NCBI RefSeq assembly: GCF_947497555.1 | Contig: NZ_CANMGY010000002.1 | Location: forward strand, 348,243 to 412,242 | From: an uncultured Umboniibacter sp. | GTDB lineage: Bacteria > Pseudomonadota > Gammaproteobacteria > Pseudomonadales > DSM-25080 | DNA length: 64,000 nucleotides | Reading direction: 5' to 3' | Shown here: piece by piece, positions 38,130-49,035 of the stretch | How positions within the stretch are numbered: position 1 is the first letter of the stretch | Layout: each line of letters opens with the position of its first letter | The notes under the pieces: generated by a model | Seen by the model: only the letters and a program-made list of their open reading frames with translations | What the model was told of the DNA's origin: nothing | Databases searched by the model: none | Position numbers and translations under genes: made by a program

Positions 38130-41100
38130 TTAACGGTAATTTAACACTACCGCCGATTCGCCAAAGCGTTGACGCAATGATTGCAACAGTTCATCCGTTG
38201 GCGTCACCCAACAGGATTGATCAATACTGACTTCTCCCACCGCACTACTCGTACTATATCGGAGGACAACGGGACACTCTCCAGGAGATTCGCAAAACAG
38301 TGACTTCAAATTCTGTTTTATCACCGTTGCCTGAGAACTTGAGAGCTCAATGGATATATTAGCCAATAGTTTGGACCGGGACTCATCCCAACGCATCACA
38401 TCGTGAGCTCGGGCTTTTAAACCTCCGGTAAAGTTGTCCTGACTAACCTCGCCCTCAACCACGATAATAGAGTTCAACTGAATTTTATTGCGGTTACTTT
38501 CCACCAAATCAGAGAACATGGCGATATCTATCTGCCCAGTTCTATCATCGAGTTTAACGATAAGCATGGTATCACCGCGCTTCGTTTTAATCGCACGGAT
38601 GTCCACCACCAGCCCAACGAGGCGCTGCTTATTCTTGTCGGCACGGAGATCTCGCAGGCGGTATCGCACTACCCGTCGAAGTTCATCCTCGTATTCATCA
38701 ATGGGATGACCCGTTAGATACAATCCCAGCGTATCGCGCTCGTGATCGAGACGCTCTCGTAATGTCCAAGGCAGTTCACTCGTATACTTCTCGTAGACAT
38801 TTTCGTCACCGAAGCTATCGGGACCTACTCCACCAAACAAATCATCTAACCCTGCACTCACAGATTTAGCCGTCTGATCCGCCGCCTTGACCGCTTCAGG
38901 GACCGCCGCTAAAAGTGCGGCGCGATTGGCGCTGATGTTGTCACTCTGCGGCCCAATGGAGTCAAATGCACCGGAGTAAATCAGCGCCTCGATTGCCCGT
39001 TTATTTACCCGCTTGGGGTCAGTTCGCGAGCAAAAGTCGAATAAATCTTCAATCGGCTGATCCTTGCGCGCGTCAAGAATACTTTCTACTGGACCTTCAC
39101 CAAGGCCCTTAATAGCACCTAAGCCGTAAATAATTCGCCCCTGTTCATCAACCGAAAACTTCAGTTCACCGCGATTGACATCGGGAGGCAGAATTTCAAG
39201 GCCCATATGTCGGCATTCTTCAATGAAGGTTACAACCTTCTCTGTCTTATCCATATCCGATGACATGGTCGCAGCCATAAACTCGGCCGGATAGTGCGCC
39301 TTCAGCCATGCCGTCTGATAGGAAACAATCGCATACGCCGCCGAGTGGGACTTGTTAAAGCCATAACCCGCAAACTTCTCTACCAAGTCGAAGATACGAA
39401 TCGCCAACTGGGGGTCAATCCCCTGCTTTGCGGCACCCTCTTCAAAACTCGAACGCTGCTTGGCCATTTCTTCGGGCTTCTTCTTACCCATAGCTCGACG
39501 GAGTAAGTCAGCCTGACCCAGCGAGTAACCGGCGAGCTCCTGAGCAATCTGCATGACCTGCTCTTGATAGACAATAACGCCATAGGTTGGTTCTAGAATT
39601 GGCACCAGACATTCGTGCTGATAGGTTTTATCGGGGTAGGCGACCTCAGCTCGACCATGCTTACGATTGATGAAATCGTCAACCATTCCCGATTGCAGAG
39701 GCCCTGGGCGAAACAGCGCCACCAAGGCAATCATCTCTTCAATATTATCCGGTTCTAAGCGCAGAATGAGTTCTTTCATACCACGCGATTCCAACTGGAA
39801 TACCGCCGTAGTTTCAGCCTTTTTCAACAGGGTGTAGGTGGCTGGGTCATCCAAGGGGATCTTCGAGATATCAACCGGAGGCTCATTATTTAGCGCCCGG
39901 CGCCGATCGATCATTTCAATCGCCCAGTCGATAATAGTAAGCGTTCGCAAACCTAGGAAATCAAACTTTACTAAACCCGCTTCCTCTACATCGTTCTTAT
40001 CAAACTGAGTAACGAGACCTGATCCGTCCTCATCAGAGTACAGTGGTGCAAAATCAATCAGCTTAGTCGGCGCAATCACTACACCACCGGCGTGTTTACC
40101 CACGTTGCGCACGGTACCCTCAAGGCGGACCGCCATATCCCAAATTTCCTGCGCATCCTCATCAGTTTTTAATAACTCGCCCAGCTGAGCTTCTTCCTCG
40201 AGCGCCTTCGCCAAGCTCATACCGGGGTCGGCAGGAATCAGCTTCGATAATTTATCGGCTAGACCATAGGACTTCGCCAGGACCCTTGCAACATCACGAA
40301 CCACCGCCTTTGCCGCCATAGTACCAAAGGTAATAATCTGAGACACTGCATCGCGACCATAGTTGTCGGCCACATATGAGATCACCTTGTCACGGTCTTC
40401 CATGCAGAAATCGACGTCGAAATCGGGCATCGAAACACGCTCTGGATTCAGGAATCGCTCGAACAGGAGATCGTACTCTAACGGATCCAAATCCGTAATC
40501 AACAGCACATAGGCTACTAGTGAGCCGGCACCAGACCCTCGACCTGGTCCCACTGGAATAGCGTGATCTTTAGCCCACTTAATAAAGTCCATGACGATTA
40601 AGAAGTAACCGGGGAAGCCCATCTGAATAATGATATCGAGTTCGAACTGCAGTCGCTCCGCATAGCGAGCATAAATCTCATCCCATTCTGGGTGATCTTT
40701 ACCGAAGAGAAAGTCCAAGCGGTCAGTAAGACCCTCGTAGGAAATTTTGGTAAAGAATTCGTCCTGTGTCATGCCCTCAGGAATAGGGAAATCCGGTAGA
40801 TAATAGGTGCCTAACTCAATCTCTACGTTACAGCGCTGCGCAATCACCACCGAATTGGCGAGGGCCTCGGGTAAATCCGCAAAGAGCGTCTCCATCTCTT
40901 TGGCGGAACGAAGGTATTGTTGGTCTGTATAGATCTTTTGCCGACGTTTATCTCCCAGTGTGTAACCGTCATGGATACACACGCGCGCTTCATGAACATC
41001 AAAGTCTTCGCTCTTCAAGAAACGAACATCATTGGTGGCTACCAAGGGAATCTGCTTATGGTGTGATAGCTCTACGGCGGCATGTAAATGCTGTTCGTCA

Positions 41101-41621
41101 CCAATACGACCGCAGCGATTAACTTCTAGATAGAATCTATCGGGGAAATGAGTCGTCCACCAATCACAGCGTTCTTCAGCAACCTCGGGATGCCCCTGAA
41201 GCAAGGCCTTACCTACATCGCCGAAGATACCACCAGAAAGTACAATTAAGCCCTCTGACAGCTCTTCAATCCATTCGCGCTTCACGGCAGCAACACCTGC
41301 CCTCTGCCCCTGTGTCCAAGCTCTGGAGATCAGTTCCGTTAGATTCTTATAGCCCTTTAGAGTTTGCGCAAGAAACGGTAGTTGAAAAACACTGCCATCT
41401 TCATCACGGAGCAATAAATCGGCCGCAACAATAGGCTTGATACCTGCATTCTGACAGGCTTTATAGAACTTCACCTGACCATACATATTATTTAGGTCAG
41501 TAATCGCAACTGCCGGCATATTCGCCGTAGCTGTCTCCGCAATTAATGGTTTGATTTTAACAATGCCATCAACGAGGGAAAATTCGGTATGTACACGAAG
41601 GTGGACAAAACTCTGTGACAC
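38130..41621 (-). CDS. dnaE: DNA polymerase III subunit alpha
   Basis: A 1163-residue replicative polymerase. The N-terminal PHP domain starts FVHLRVHTEFSLVDG. The palm motifs PGRGSGAGSLVAY and MPDFDVDFC (catalytic Asp pair) are present, as are a helix-hairpin-helix region and a C-terminal OB fold (around LVGLVVDIRAIKTKRGDTM). No intein or frameshift is visible. GTG start with AAGGTAG upstream, 10 bp after rnhB. Confidence 0.98.
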   Translation of the reverse strand: MSQSFVHLRVHTEFSLVDGIVKIKPLIAETATANMPAVAITDLNNMYGQVKFYKACQNAGIKPIVAADLLLRDEDGSVFQLPFLAQTLKGYKNLTELISRAWTQGQRAGVAAVKREWIEELSEGLIVLSGGIFGDVGKALLQGHPEVAEERCDWWTTHFPDRFYLEVNRCGRIGDEQHLHAAVELSHHKQIPLVATNDVRFLKSEDFDVHEARVCIHDGYTLGDKRRQKIYTDQQYLRSAKEMETLFADLPEALANSVVIAQRCNVEIELGTYYLPDFPIPEGMTQDEFFTKISYEGLTDRLDFLFGKDHPEWDEIYARYAERLQFELDIIIQMGFPGYFLIVMDFIKWAKDHAIPVGPGRGSGAGSLVAYVLLITDLDPLEYDLLFERFLNPERVSMPDFDVDFCMEDRDKVISYVADNYGRDAVSQIITFGTMAAKAVVRDVARVLAKSYGLADKLSKLIPADPGMSLAKALEEEAQLGELLKTDEDAQEIWDMAVRLEGTVRNVGKHAGGVVIAPTKLIDFAPLYSDEDGSGLVTQFDKNDVEEAGLVKFDFLGLRTLTIIDWAIEMIDRRRALNNEPPVDISKIPLDDPATYTLLKKAETTAVFQLESRGMKELILRLEPDNIEEMIALVALFRPGPLQSGMVDDFINRKHGRAEVAYPDKTYQHECLVPILEPTYGVIVYQEQVMQIAQELAGYSLGQADLLRRAMGKKKPEEMAKQRSSFEEGAAKQGIDPQLAIRIFDLVEKFAGYGFNKSHSAAYAIVSYQTAWLKAHYPAEFMAATMSSDMDKTEKVVTFIEECRHMGLEILPPDVNRGELKFSVDEQGRIIYGLGAIKGLGEGPVESILDARKDQPIEDLFDFCSRTDPKRVNKRAIEALIYSGAFDSIGPQSDNISANRAALLAAVPEAVKAADQTAKSVSAGLDDLFGGVGPDSFGDENVYEKYTSELPWTLRERLDHERDTLGLYLTGHPIDEYEDELRRVVRYRLRDLRADKNKQRLVGLVVDIRAIKTKRGDTMLIVKLDDRTGQIDIAMFSDLVESNRNKIQLNSIIVVEGEVSQDNFTGGLKARAHDVMRWDESRSKLLANISIELSSSQATVIKQNLKSLFCESPGECPVVLRYSTSSAVGEVSIDQSCWVTPTDELLQSLRQRFGESAVVLNYR

Positions 41622-41631
41622 GTTAGCTACC

Positions 41632-42249
41632 TTATTTATTCTTATTAGACGCTTCTAGCGCGCGCTTTACTGGCGCGAAGCTTGTTCTATGTAATGGTGT
41701 TGCCCCCAACTTAGTTAGCGCCTCTAGATGCGCAGCAGTTGGGTAACCCTTGTGTTTCGCAAAGCCGTAACCGGGAAAGCGCTGGTCGAACTGCGCAACT
41801 TCGCGATCTCGAGTGACCTTCGCCAAAATAGACGCGGCACTGATCTCGGCAACCTTGGTGTCGCCTTTGACAATAGCTTCACTAGGATAAGGCCACTTCG
41901 GCACTCTATTCCCATCCACTTTAACGAAGCTAGGCTGAATACTCAAAGCTTCCACCGCACGATGCATGGCGAGCATCGTGGCTTGAAGAATATTTAATTC
42001 GTCTATTTCTGCTACTGAACATCGTCCAATTGCATAGCAAAGGCTGTTCGCGATAATTTCGTCATACAACGCATCACGCTTTGCTTCGCTCAGTTTCTTC
42101 GAATCCGCCAGGCCAGCGATGGGTCGCTTGGGATCAAGAATCACCGCTGCAGTAACGACATCTCCGGCTAGCGGTCCCCGCCCTACCTCATCTACTCCAG
42201 CAATCAACTCCTCAGCTAGAGTTGGAGCAAACAAATCTAATGACTGCAT
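41632..42249 (-). CDS. rnhB: Ribonuclease HII
   Basis: A 205-residue type 2 RNase H that removes ribonucleotides from DNA. The active site is seen in [17 protein letters not shown] (Asp-Glu-Gly motif), followed by [13 protein letters not shown] and VKVDGNRVP; another metal ligand is in the [13 protein letters not shown] segment. It overlaps lpxB by 13 bp and precedes dnaE, the usual order in this group. Confidence 0.96.
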   Translation of the reverse strand: MQSLDLFAPTLAEELIAGVDEVGRGPLAGDVVTAAVILDPKRPIAGLADSKKLSEAKRDALYDEIIANSLCYAIGRCSVAEIDELNILQATMLAMHRAVEALSIQPSFVKVDGNRVPKWPYPSEAIVKGDTKVAEISAASILAKVTRDREVAQFDQRFPGYGFAKHKGYPTAAHLEALTKLGATPLHRTSFAPVKRALEASNKNK

Positions 42250-43358
42250 AGCGAAACTATAGCTTGTGCTGCTTTAGCACTACCGCCTTGCTGAAGTATT
42301 TGAGTTAATGCTAAGAAACGCTCGCTCTGTTGATCGTTCCGAAGTAGCGAAGAGACTTCGCTTACTAGTCTATCGACGCTAACCTCGGATTGGATAACCT
42401 CAGGCACTATCTTCTCACCGGCAATCAGGTTGGGTAGTGCAATAAATTTAATATCAACCAACCTGGACATCACGAAGAAAGTTACGGCGCTAGTGCGATA
42501 AGCCACCACCATTGGCCTATTAAGTAACATGGCTTCCAATGCCGTGGTACCGGAGGTCAATAAAACTACCGATGCTGCCGACATTGCCAACTGTGACTGT
42601 CCGCGGATTAATTTAACGGGTAGCTCGGGGTAGTGACAAAGCAGTTCAGCTAATTGACGATAGCGGGCGTCATTCGCGGCAGGAATAACAATATTCTCTA
42701 TTTCGCCTCGCTCGAACAAAACCCTAGCTGCGTCAAAGTAATCGCGACTCATCATAGACACCTCGCTTTCACGGCTTCCAGGCATCAAGGTTAGCACTTC
42801 AGAACTTACGTCTAACCCTAATTCTCTACGAGCCTCAGCCGCGGTGATGGGCTCTATTTGATCTGCTAAGGGGTGTCCGACAAAAACAACTGGGACGTCA
42901 TGTTGGCGATAGAAATCTGCCTCAAAGGGAAGTAATGTCAACATGAGATCATCAGCGCGTTTTATCTTGTGAATACGCCCCTTTCGCCAAGCCCAAACCG
43001 ATGGACTGACATAGTGGACTGTCTTAGTACCAGCGGCTCGAAGTGCTAGCTCAATATTAGTGGTAAAATCCGGAGAATCGATACCAATAAAGACGGTTGG
43101 GGGGTCTTCACGATAACGGGTTATTAATGACTTCCTCATTCTCAGTAACTCGGGGAGACGTTTAAGCGGCTCTACCAAGCCCATGACCGCTAAACGATCC
43201 ATATCGAAATAGGACTCGAAGCCCTCGGCGATCATTTTCGGGCCGCCTACGCCCTCGAAAGTAGCGTCTGGCCAGTGAATACGAAGAGCGCGGATTAAAT
43301 CCGCGCCCAATATATCTCCACTCATCTCGCCACATACAATCGCTACTCGCTGTCCCAT
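42237..43358 (-). CDS. lpxB: Lipid-A-disaccharide synthase
   Basis: A 373-residue GT-B glycosyltransferase (family GT19) that joins lipid X and UDP-diacylglucosamine. [18 protein letters not shown] at the start, [24 protein letters not shown] and [12 protein letters not shown] are the diagnostic blocks. Membrane-associated on the cytoplasmic face. Overlaps lpxA by one base and rnhB by 13 bp, so the cluster is tightly coupled. Confidence 0.97.
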   Translation of the reverse strand: MGQRVAIVCGEMSGDILGADLIRALRIHWPDATFEGVGGPKMIAEGFESYFDMDRLAVMGLVEPLKRLPELLRMRKSLITRYREDPPTVFIGIDSPDFTTNIELALRAAGTKTVHYVSPSVWAWRKGRIHKIKRADDLMLTLLPFEADFYRQHDVPVVFVGHPLADQIEPITAAEARRELGLDVSSEVLTLMPGSRESEVSMMSRDYFDAARVLFERGEIENIVIPAANDARYRQLAELLCHYPELPVKLIRGQSQLAMSAASVVLLTSGTTALEAMLLNRPMVVAYRTSAVTFFVMSRLVDIKFIALPNLIAGEKIVPEVIQSEVSVDRLVSEVSSLLRNDQQSERFLALTQILQQGGSAKAAQAIVSLCSH

Positions 43359-44137
43359 TAGCGCATGATTCCCCGCTTTGACGATAATATCGAGTTGATA
43401 AACACGCCTAACGCTTCACAGTTTGGATCAAGCGCTCGAATCTCAGCGAGCGCTTCGTCGAGCTTCAACTTGCGTCGATAAAGTAATTTATATGCCTTGG
43501 TAATATTGGCTATTTGTTCAGTGGTATAGCCGCGGCGCTTGAGCCCCTCGGAATTAATACCTTTAGGTTCTGCACGGTGCCCCGAGGCCGTCACGAAAGC
43601 TGGCACATCCATACTGACACCCGTCCCAAAACCGGTGAAGGCATGGGCGCCAATTTTCACCCTCTGATGAACAAGGGTGTAGCCTCCAAGGATTGCCCAA
43701 TCACCAACCCAAACGTGTCCTGCCAGCGCGGAGTTATTCACCAAAATACAGTGATCACCTATTACGCAATCATGACCAACGTGGGCATAAGCCATAATGA
43801 GGTTATCCGAGCCGATGCGTGTCTCACCCAAATCTTGGACCGTACCGCGATGGATCGTAGCACCTTCACGAACTACATTGCGATCTCCCATTTTCAACCA
43901 AGTTTCTTCTCCTTGGTACTTCAGATCAGGAGTTGCCTCGCCCACTGTTGCAAACTGAAAGATATGACAGTCCTCACCAATGATACTCGGACCCTTAATC
44001 ACGGCGTGGGATTCAATCCGAGAACCTTTGCCTATGGTGACTCGCTCACCAATGATCGCGTAGGGGCCAACGATTACATCTTCGGCAAGACTAGCACTGG
44101 GATCAACAATCGCGGTGGGATGTATATTTTTCGTCAC
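43358..44137 (-). CDS. lpxA: UDP-N-acetylglucosamine acyltransferase
   Basis: A 259-residue left-handed beta-helix enzyme doing the first step of lipid A synthesis. Hexapeptide repeats run from about residue 10 to 190; the catalytic His lies in AYAHVGHDCVIG, and the C-terminal helical domain has KAYKLLYRRKLKLDEALAEI. GTG start with AAGG 7 nt upstream. A 212-codon open frame on the other strand is a by-product of the repeat composition. Confidence 0.97.
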   Translation of the reverse strand: MTKNIHPTAIVDPSASLAEDVIVGPYAIIGERVTIGKGSRIESHAVIKGPSIIGEDCHIFQFATVGEATPDLKYQGEETWLKMGDRNVVREGATIHRGTVQDLGETRIGSDNLIMAYAHVGHDCVIGDHCILVNNSALAGHVWVGDWAILGGYTLVHQRVKIGAHAFTGFGTGVSMDVPAFVTASGHRAEPKGINSEGLKRRGYTTEQIANITKAYKLLYRRKLKLDEALAEIRALDPNCEALGVFINSILSSKRGIMR

Positions 44138-44182
44138 AGTGAAACCTTCTAATTCAGTGAAGTACTTTGAGTATAAAGTTGA

Positions 44183-44617
44183 TTAAATCGTTCGCTCAGC
44201 ACTGGTAATACTCGCCCGGGCAACGACTTGGCCATCAACCCTTGCCTCGCATTCAAACTTCCAGATCCCGCGCTTATGAACTACATAGTTCGCGTGTAAA
44301 TGCAGTTGATCTCCCGGCACCACGGGCTTTTTGAATCGCACATTATCTGCTCCGGCAAATAGATAGAGGGAGCCGTTAGTCGCTTTTTTTCCTGCGGACT
44401 TAAACCCAAGGATACCTGACGCTTGGGCCAGAGCCTCCACGATTAACACCCCGGGAAAAATTGGAGCATGGGGGAAGTGACCATTAAACTGAGGCTCATT
44501 AATTGAAATATTTTTGATGGCGTGGATAGACTCCATGGGCTTAACTTCAAGCACACGATCAATCAATAGAAATGGGTATCGATGAGGTAAGTAGTCCTGA
44601 ATTTCACGAATATCCAC
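44183..44617 (-). CDS. fabZ: 3-hydroxyacyl-ACP dehydratase FabZ
   Basis: A 144-residue hotdog-fold dehydratase of type II fatty-acid synthesis. [14 protein letters not shown], then the active-site His in [20 protein letters not shown] with its Glu partner, are diagnostic. GTG start, preceded by an AAGGAAGGA stretch. FabZ and the LpxA/LpxD acyltransferases compete for hydroxyacyl-ACP, so their co-location helps balance phospholipid and lipid A. Confidence 0.97.
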   Translation of the reverse strand: MDIREIQDYLPHRYPFLLIDRVLEVKPMESIHAIKNISINEPQFNGHFPHAPIFPGVLIVEALAQASGILGFKSAGKKATNGSLYLFAGADNVRFKKPVVPGDQLHLHANYVVHKRGIWKFECEARVDGQVVARASITSAERTI

Positions 44618-44632
44618 TACTCAATTCCTTCC

Positions 44633-45637
44633 TTATTTATCCAGTTTCTTGATGACGAGCGCTAAATCCTTAAGCTGACTGAATCGAACCGCGTTCTTGC
44701 GCCACTCAGATGTTGGCATCATCGGCGTTCCAGACGAATAAGAGCCTGCTTCAGTGATAGATTTTGTCACCATTGTACTTGCCGTAATGTGGACATTATC
44801 AGCAATCTGTAAATGTCCCACGATACCAGCACCACCAGCCAAGGTACATCTTTCGCCTACGACAGTACTTCCAGCAACACCTGCAGCACCGGCAATCGCA
44901 GTATAGCGTCCAATCTTAACGTTGTGAGCAATTTGCACTAAGTTATCAATAATAACGTCGTCGGCAATTTCGGTATCATCCAAAGCGCCTCGGTCAATGC
45001 AGGTATTAGCACCAATATCAACGTTGTTACCAATAATTACACCACCCAACTGACAGATTCTAAACCAACCATCGGGCATTGGGGCGAAACCAAACCCATC
45101 AGAGCCGATCACCGAGCCACTATGAATTCGTACTCGATGACCTAATCTGACCCCATGATAGAGGACGACGTTTGGTTTAATTTCACAGCTATCACCTAAA
45201 ACAGATTCATCGCCGATAACTACGTTAGCTCCCAAAACCGTGTTCTCACCGATGACAACATTTTCGCCAACCACAACATTTGGACCGATGAGTGCCGACG
45301 GGGAAACCTTAGCACTGCCCGCAATAACGGCCGAAGGATGTACACCGCCACTTGAGCTACTCTTCTTTTCGAATATATGAGTAAGTTTCGCAAAGGCAAC
45401 GTAGGCATCGTCCACCACGAGAGCATTGCCGACAAAACTCTCCACTGACGCAGGATTTAAGATCACCGCACCAGCCGAAGTAGAGGCTAACTGAGAGGTG
45501 TATTTAGCATTAGCCAAAAATGAAAGATGACAAGGGCCGGCACTCTGAAGAGTAGCCAGCCCCTGGATAAGGTAACTATCGTCACCCTGAACTGATCCGC
45601 CTACGATCGAAGCGAGTTGTTTTAAGCTATATTCCAA
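44633..45637 (-). CDS. lpxD: UDP-3-O-acylglucosamine N-acyltransferase
   Basis: A 334-residue LpxD, third lipid A step. An N-terminal uridine-binding domain is followed by many hexapeptide repeats; the catalytic His is in IDNLVQIAHNVKIGRYTA and a C-terminal helix has FSQLKDLALVIKKL. Starts with TTG, 13 bp after the skp stop, with GAGG about 9 nt upstream; no better start is available, and the N-terminus matches relatives. Confidence 0.96.
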   Translation of the reverse strand: MEYSLKQLASIVGGSVQGDDSYLIQGLATLQSAGPCHLSFLANAKYTSQLASTSAGAVILNPASVESFVGNALVVDDAYVAFAKLTHIFEKKSSSSGGVHPSAVIAGSAKVSPSALIGPNVVVGENVVIGENTVLGANVVIGDESVLGDSCEIKPNVVLYHGVRLGHRVRIHSGSVIGSDGFGFAPMPDGWFRICQLGGVIIGNNVDIGANTCIDRGALDDTEIADDVIIDNLVQIAHNVKIGRYTAIAGAAGVAGSTVVGERCTLAGGAGIVGHLQIADNVHITASTMVTKSITEAGSYSSGTPMMPTSEWRKNAVRFSQLKDLALVIKKLDK

Positions 45638-45650
45638 GCCCTATTACCTC

Positions 45651-46196
45651 TTAACCTTGGTTAAGTTTCTCTGTAACACGAGGAGTCAAATCAAAAGACG
45701 TGTCGACATACAGCACAACTGGCGAACCCTGCTGACGACCAACGGGGTAAACGGCTGACTTGTCTAACAATAAACCAATGCCTTCAGACTGAATTAAGTC
45801 CTGAACCGCTTGGCCCGCACGCGGACGAAGCTCTTGCATCAACGTACCCACTACACGATTTTGTGCGTCGTTCAGCTTAGTCTGAGCTGCTTGAAAATCT
45901 ACACTCTTACTCTGAATGGCAGCTTGCTGCTCCTGTAGGCGCTCTGCACTCCATGTTACCGAGTTAGCTTGCCCCTCTTCCTGAAGTGCACGAATATCAG
46001 CCATCAATGTCTCTGCTTCAGTGATAACTTCTTGAACATCAGCTTGAGCTTGAAGTTCTTGAATACGCATTTTTGCGACATCGGTCTCCATGATAGCGGC
46101 ATTCAAATCGACAACGGCGACCTTACCCTGAGCCAGAACAGATGTTGATAAGACAACGGCCAACATAGAAGCTGCTAATTTAACTAGAAAACGCAC
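45651..46196 (-). CDS. skp: Periplasmic chaperone Skp (OmpH family)
   Basis: A 181-residue exported protein: signal peptide ending SVLAQ, the conserved VAVVDLNAAIMET start of the mature chain, then long charged helices (AETLMADIRALQEEGQ, LQEQQAAIQSKS) that form the tentacles, and a final GIGLLLDKSAVYPV strand. Skp shields unfolded outer-membrane proteins on their way to BamA, which is encoded just upstream in the transcript. GTG start after GGAGAG. Confidence 0.92.
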   Translation of the reverse strand: MRFLVKLAASMLAVVLSTSVLAQGKVAVVDLNAAIMETDVAKMRIQELQAQADVQEVITEAETLMADIRALQEEGQANSVTWSAERLQEQQAAIQSKSVDFQAAQTKLNDAQNRVVGTLMQELRPRAGQAVQDLIQSEGIGLLLDKSAVYPVGRQQGSPVVLYVDTSFDLTPRVTEKLNQG

Positions 46197-46240
46197 GGTA
46201 ACTCTCCAAATATCAAAAAAACGTTATTGTTTATATTATT

Positions 46241-48964
46241 TTAAAATGCTTGTCCCATCGAGAACTGGAAGCGCTCGATAAAGTCATAACCTGAGCCCTC
46301 GAGAGACTTATCATAATTAAACGGCAAGGCATAACTAAAGGTCAATGGGCCAAAGCCTGAAATCCAAGTTAGGCTCAAACCATAAGAACCACTAAGTTTG
46401 CTCACATCAAAGTCGTAACAGTTTAACTCACCATTCTCACAACTGGTACTAAAAACGTTACCGGTATCAATAAAGAAGGACGATTGCACACTTCGCTGGT
46501 CTTTAACAAACGGTGTTGGGAAAATAAATTCTGCCCCGGCTGTTACGAGAAAGTTACCACCAAACGCATTGGTGCGCTGGCTAGTACCCGACAACTGAGT
46601 CACAAGTTGGCCATTCGCATTCACTAAGGTTCCTTCACCAAACCCGTCTGAATTGATTACCTGCTGACCTGCATAGTATTCAGCTGATGAGGTTCGCGGC
46701 CCAAGCACGTTTCGGTTATATCCGCGAACCGACCCAAGACCACCTGCATAGAAATTCTCAAAGAACGGTAATTCATCAAGATCACCGTAGCCATTACCAT
46801 AACCTAGACGAGTGTGAAGGCGAAGGGTCAAGAAACTTGTCAGCGGTTGAAAGATTTGCCCCTCATAATTCACCTTGTAGTAGCTAAGGTCAGAATTTGG
46901 AGTTGTCGCCGAGAATACAAGACTTTGACGATAACCACGATTAGCCAAAATACCTCGGTTCAAGGTTGACTGCATCCATGTTACTCGAAGCGTAAAGTCA
47001 TCGTACTCTTCGCCATATTCATCAATAAAACCAGGAGGGTTATTAGTAAGCTGGCTATCCTCCACCGTGCTGATGTCATTTAGCGCACAGGAATAATAAA
47101 TAAAGCTAGAGCCTGTAATGGAGCTCGTACCCAAGTCATAACAATCATTGGGATCATCTTGATACATCTGGCCGAATGTAGGATTGCCGTCGTCATCCAA
47201 TACAGGATCACCATTATCATCTAAAATGGGGTTATCTGGGTCATCGACAAAGGAACCGCCATCATTTAAGAGATCCGACTGTTCGGCCCAATACTGATAA
47301 CCACTATCGTTGATATCGCCCGGTGTAGACTGAATTTGCTGAGCTGGACTGAATCCTGGCGTAATCAGCGAGTGATTGTAAGTCAATCCAAGGGAGATTC
47401 GTTCGATCTCGGATATCGGCCAACCTAATGTTACACCAGCACCGTACTTATCCACGCCAAACGGAGTAAAACCGCTACTTCCGTAGTCCCGCTGACTATA
47501 GAAAACATTAAAGCCACGACTTACACCATCAGGAGTGAAATATGGATCGGTATAGTTAAGGCTAGCGCTCTTGTAGTACTTTGAAGAGCTCAAGTTGATA
47601 CCAAACGCATTACCGGTACCAAGAAAGTTGTTCTGTTGAAGGTTTGCCTGAAAAATCAAACCATAGCCATCCGAATAGCCAACACTACCCCCCACGTTAC
47701 CTGATGGCTGTTCCTCTACGGTATAGGTAACATCTACTTGGTCTTCAGTTCCAGCGACTTCAGTGGTTGCCACTTCAACGCCTTTAAAATAACCCAGTCT
47801 CTCTAGGCGAACCTTACCTTGATCGATCGCAATATTCGATGCAGTTGACCCTTCCATTTGCCGCATTTCGCGGCGGAGTACATCGTCGGCAGTTTTGGTA
47901 TTACCACGAAACTCAACTCGCCTAACGTAGGTTCGCTCTCCAGGCTGGACAAAGAAAGTAATATCAACTTTACCCTCTTCATTCACCTCGGGAACACCAT
48001 TGACTTCGGCAAAGGTGTAGCCTTCATTGCTAAGTCGCTGGGTCATATAGTCTGCTGATGTTGTCATCAAAATTTGCGAAAACGTCATACCTGGCTGAAT
48101 AAGTACTAAGCGAGACAATTCTGACTCATTGACTACCAACTCACCCACGATATTCGTTTCGCCAATTTGGTATTGCTCCCCTTCTGTCATATTGAGGGTT
48201 ACAAAGATAGATTCGTTATCATCAGAAATAGTGACCTGAGTTGAATCAATCTGAAAATCCAAATAGCCACGATCGAGATAGTAGGAGCGAAGTCGCTCGA
48301 TATCACCCGCTAGTTTTTCTCGAGAGTATTTATCCTCACTGCCCATCCACGACAGCCAATCAGACTCCTTCATCTCGAAGTCTTCCATCAAGACTTCGTC
48401 AGTGAAAAGGGTATTACCGACAAGATTAATATGTCGGACTGAAGCGGCACTACCCTCATCAATATCAATGTTGATCTGGACACGATTACGTGCGAGCTCT
48501 ACGATTTCCGCTTCGACCGTAGCGTTATAGCGCCCCTGAGAGATGTACTGTCGCTCTAGTTCTTGCGTAATACCATCGAGCACAGAACGCTTAAAAATCT
48601 GCCCCTCTGCAAGCCCTGAATCCGACAAACCCGCTAGGAGATCTTCCTCAGCAATCGCTTTCTCGCCTTCAATTTCAATCGAATCGATTGCTGGTCGCTC
48701 GACAACGTGTACAACCAATACACCATTATCTTCTTCAAAGCGGACATCATCGTAATAGCCACTGGCAAACAGGCTTCTCGCAGCAAGACGAAGCGCTGAA
48801 GAATCAATAGTATCGCCAATGTTGATTGGTAACGAAGCAAATACAGTCCCTGCAGAAAGACGCTGCAGACCTTCGAGTCGGATATCTGAGACGCGGAATT
48901 CAGACGCCATGGCCGCCGTAGGTAACAGCGCCACCGCTAATAAATTTCTGGCAAATCGTTTCAT
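46241..48964 (-). CDS. bamA: Outer-membrane protein assembly factor BamA, with an enlarged extracellular loop
   Basis: A 907-residue Omp85 protein: signal peptide, five POTRA domains (about residues 22-420), and a C-terminal barrel from about 421 with the hallmark VRGY motif (746-749) in the loop that plugs the barrel. It inserts beta-barrel proteins into the outer membrane. It is about 100 residues longer than E. coli BamA; the excess is in one loop (about 535-655, between what I align as strands 7 and 8). That loop is Asp-rich, repeats DDNGDP and DDDGNP, and has two cysteines (608, 626). The POTRA region and barrel ends look normal. Confidence 0.96.
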   Translation of the reverse strand: MKRFARNLLAVALLPTAAMASEFRVSDIRLEGLQRLSAGTVFASLPINIGDTIDSSALRLAARSLFASGYYDDVRFEEDNGVLVVHVVERPAIDSIEIEGEKAIAEEDLLAGLSDSGLAEGQIFKRSVLDGITQELERQYISQGRYNATVEAEIVELARNRVQINIDIDEGSAASVRHINLVGNTLFTDEVLMEDFEMKESDWLSWMGSEDKYSREKLAGDIERLRSYYLDRGYLDFQIDSTQVTISDDNESIFVTLNMTEGEQYQIGETNIVGELVVNESELSRLVLIQPGMTFSQILMTTSADYMTQRLSNEGYTFAEVNGVPEVNEEGKVDITFFVQPGERTYVRRVEFRGNTKTADDVLRREMRQMEGSTASNIAIDQGKVRLERLGYFKGVEVATTEVAGTEDQVDVTYTVEEQPSGNVGGSVGYSDGYGLIFQANLQQNNFLGTGNAFGINLSSSKYYKSASLNYTDPYFTPDGVSRGFNVFYSQRDYGSSGFTPFGVDKYGAGVTLGWPISEIERISLGLTYNHSLITPGFSPAQQIQSTPGDINDSGYQYWAEQSDLLNDGGSFVDDPDNPILDDNGDPVLDDDGNPTFGQMYQDDPNDCYDLGTSSITGSSFIYYSCALNDISTVEDSQLTNNPPGFIDEYGEEYDDFTLRVTWMQSTLNRGILANRGYRQSLVFSATTPNSDLSYYKVNYEGQIFQPLTSFLTLRLHTRLGYGNGYGDLDELPFFENFYAGGLGSVRGYNRNVLGPRTSSAEYYAGQQVINSDGFGEGTLVNANGQLVTQLSGTSQRTNAFGGNFLVTAGAEFIFPTPFVKDQRSVQSSFFIDTGNVFSTSCENGELNCYDFDVSKLSGSYGLSLTWISGFGPLTFSYALPFNYDKSLEGSGYDFIERFQFSMGQAF

Positions 48965-49035
48965 AATGACCTTGTAAGTAAATTCTCTTGCGCTCTATGT
49001 GATGAACGCTAAATTCTTGTTATTTTTTATCGGTT

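Noticed and set aside
43514..44152. 212-codon plus-strand open frame
   Set aside because: Lies antisense to lpxA; its length comes from the repetitive codon pattern of the hexapeptide repeats, and it has no ribosome-binding site or family resemblance.
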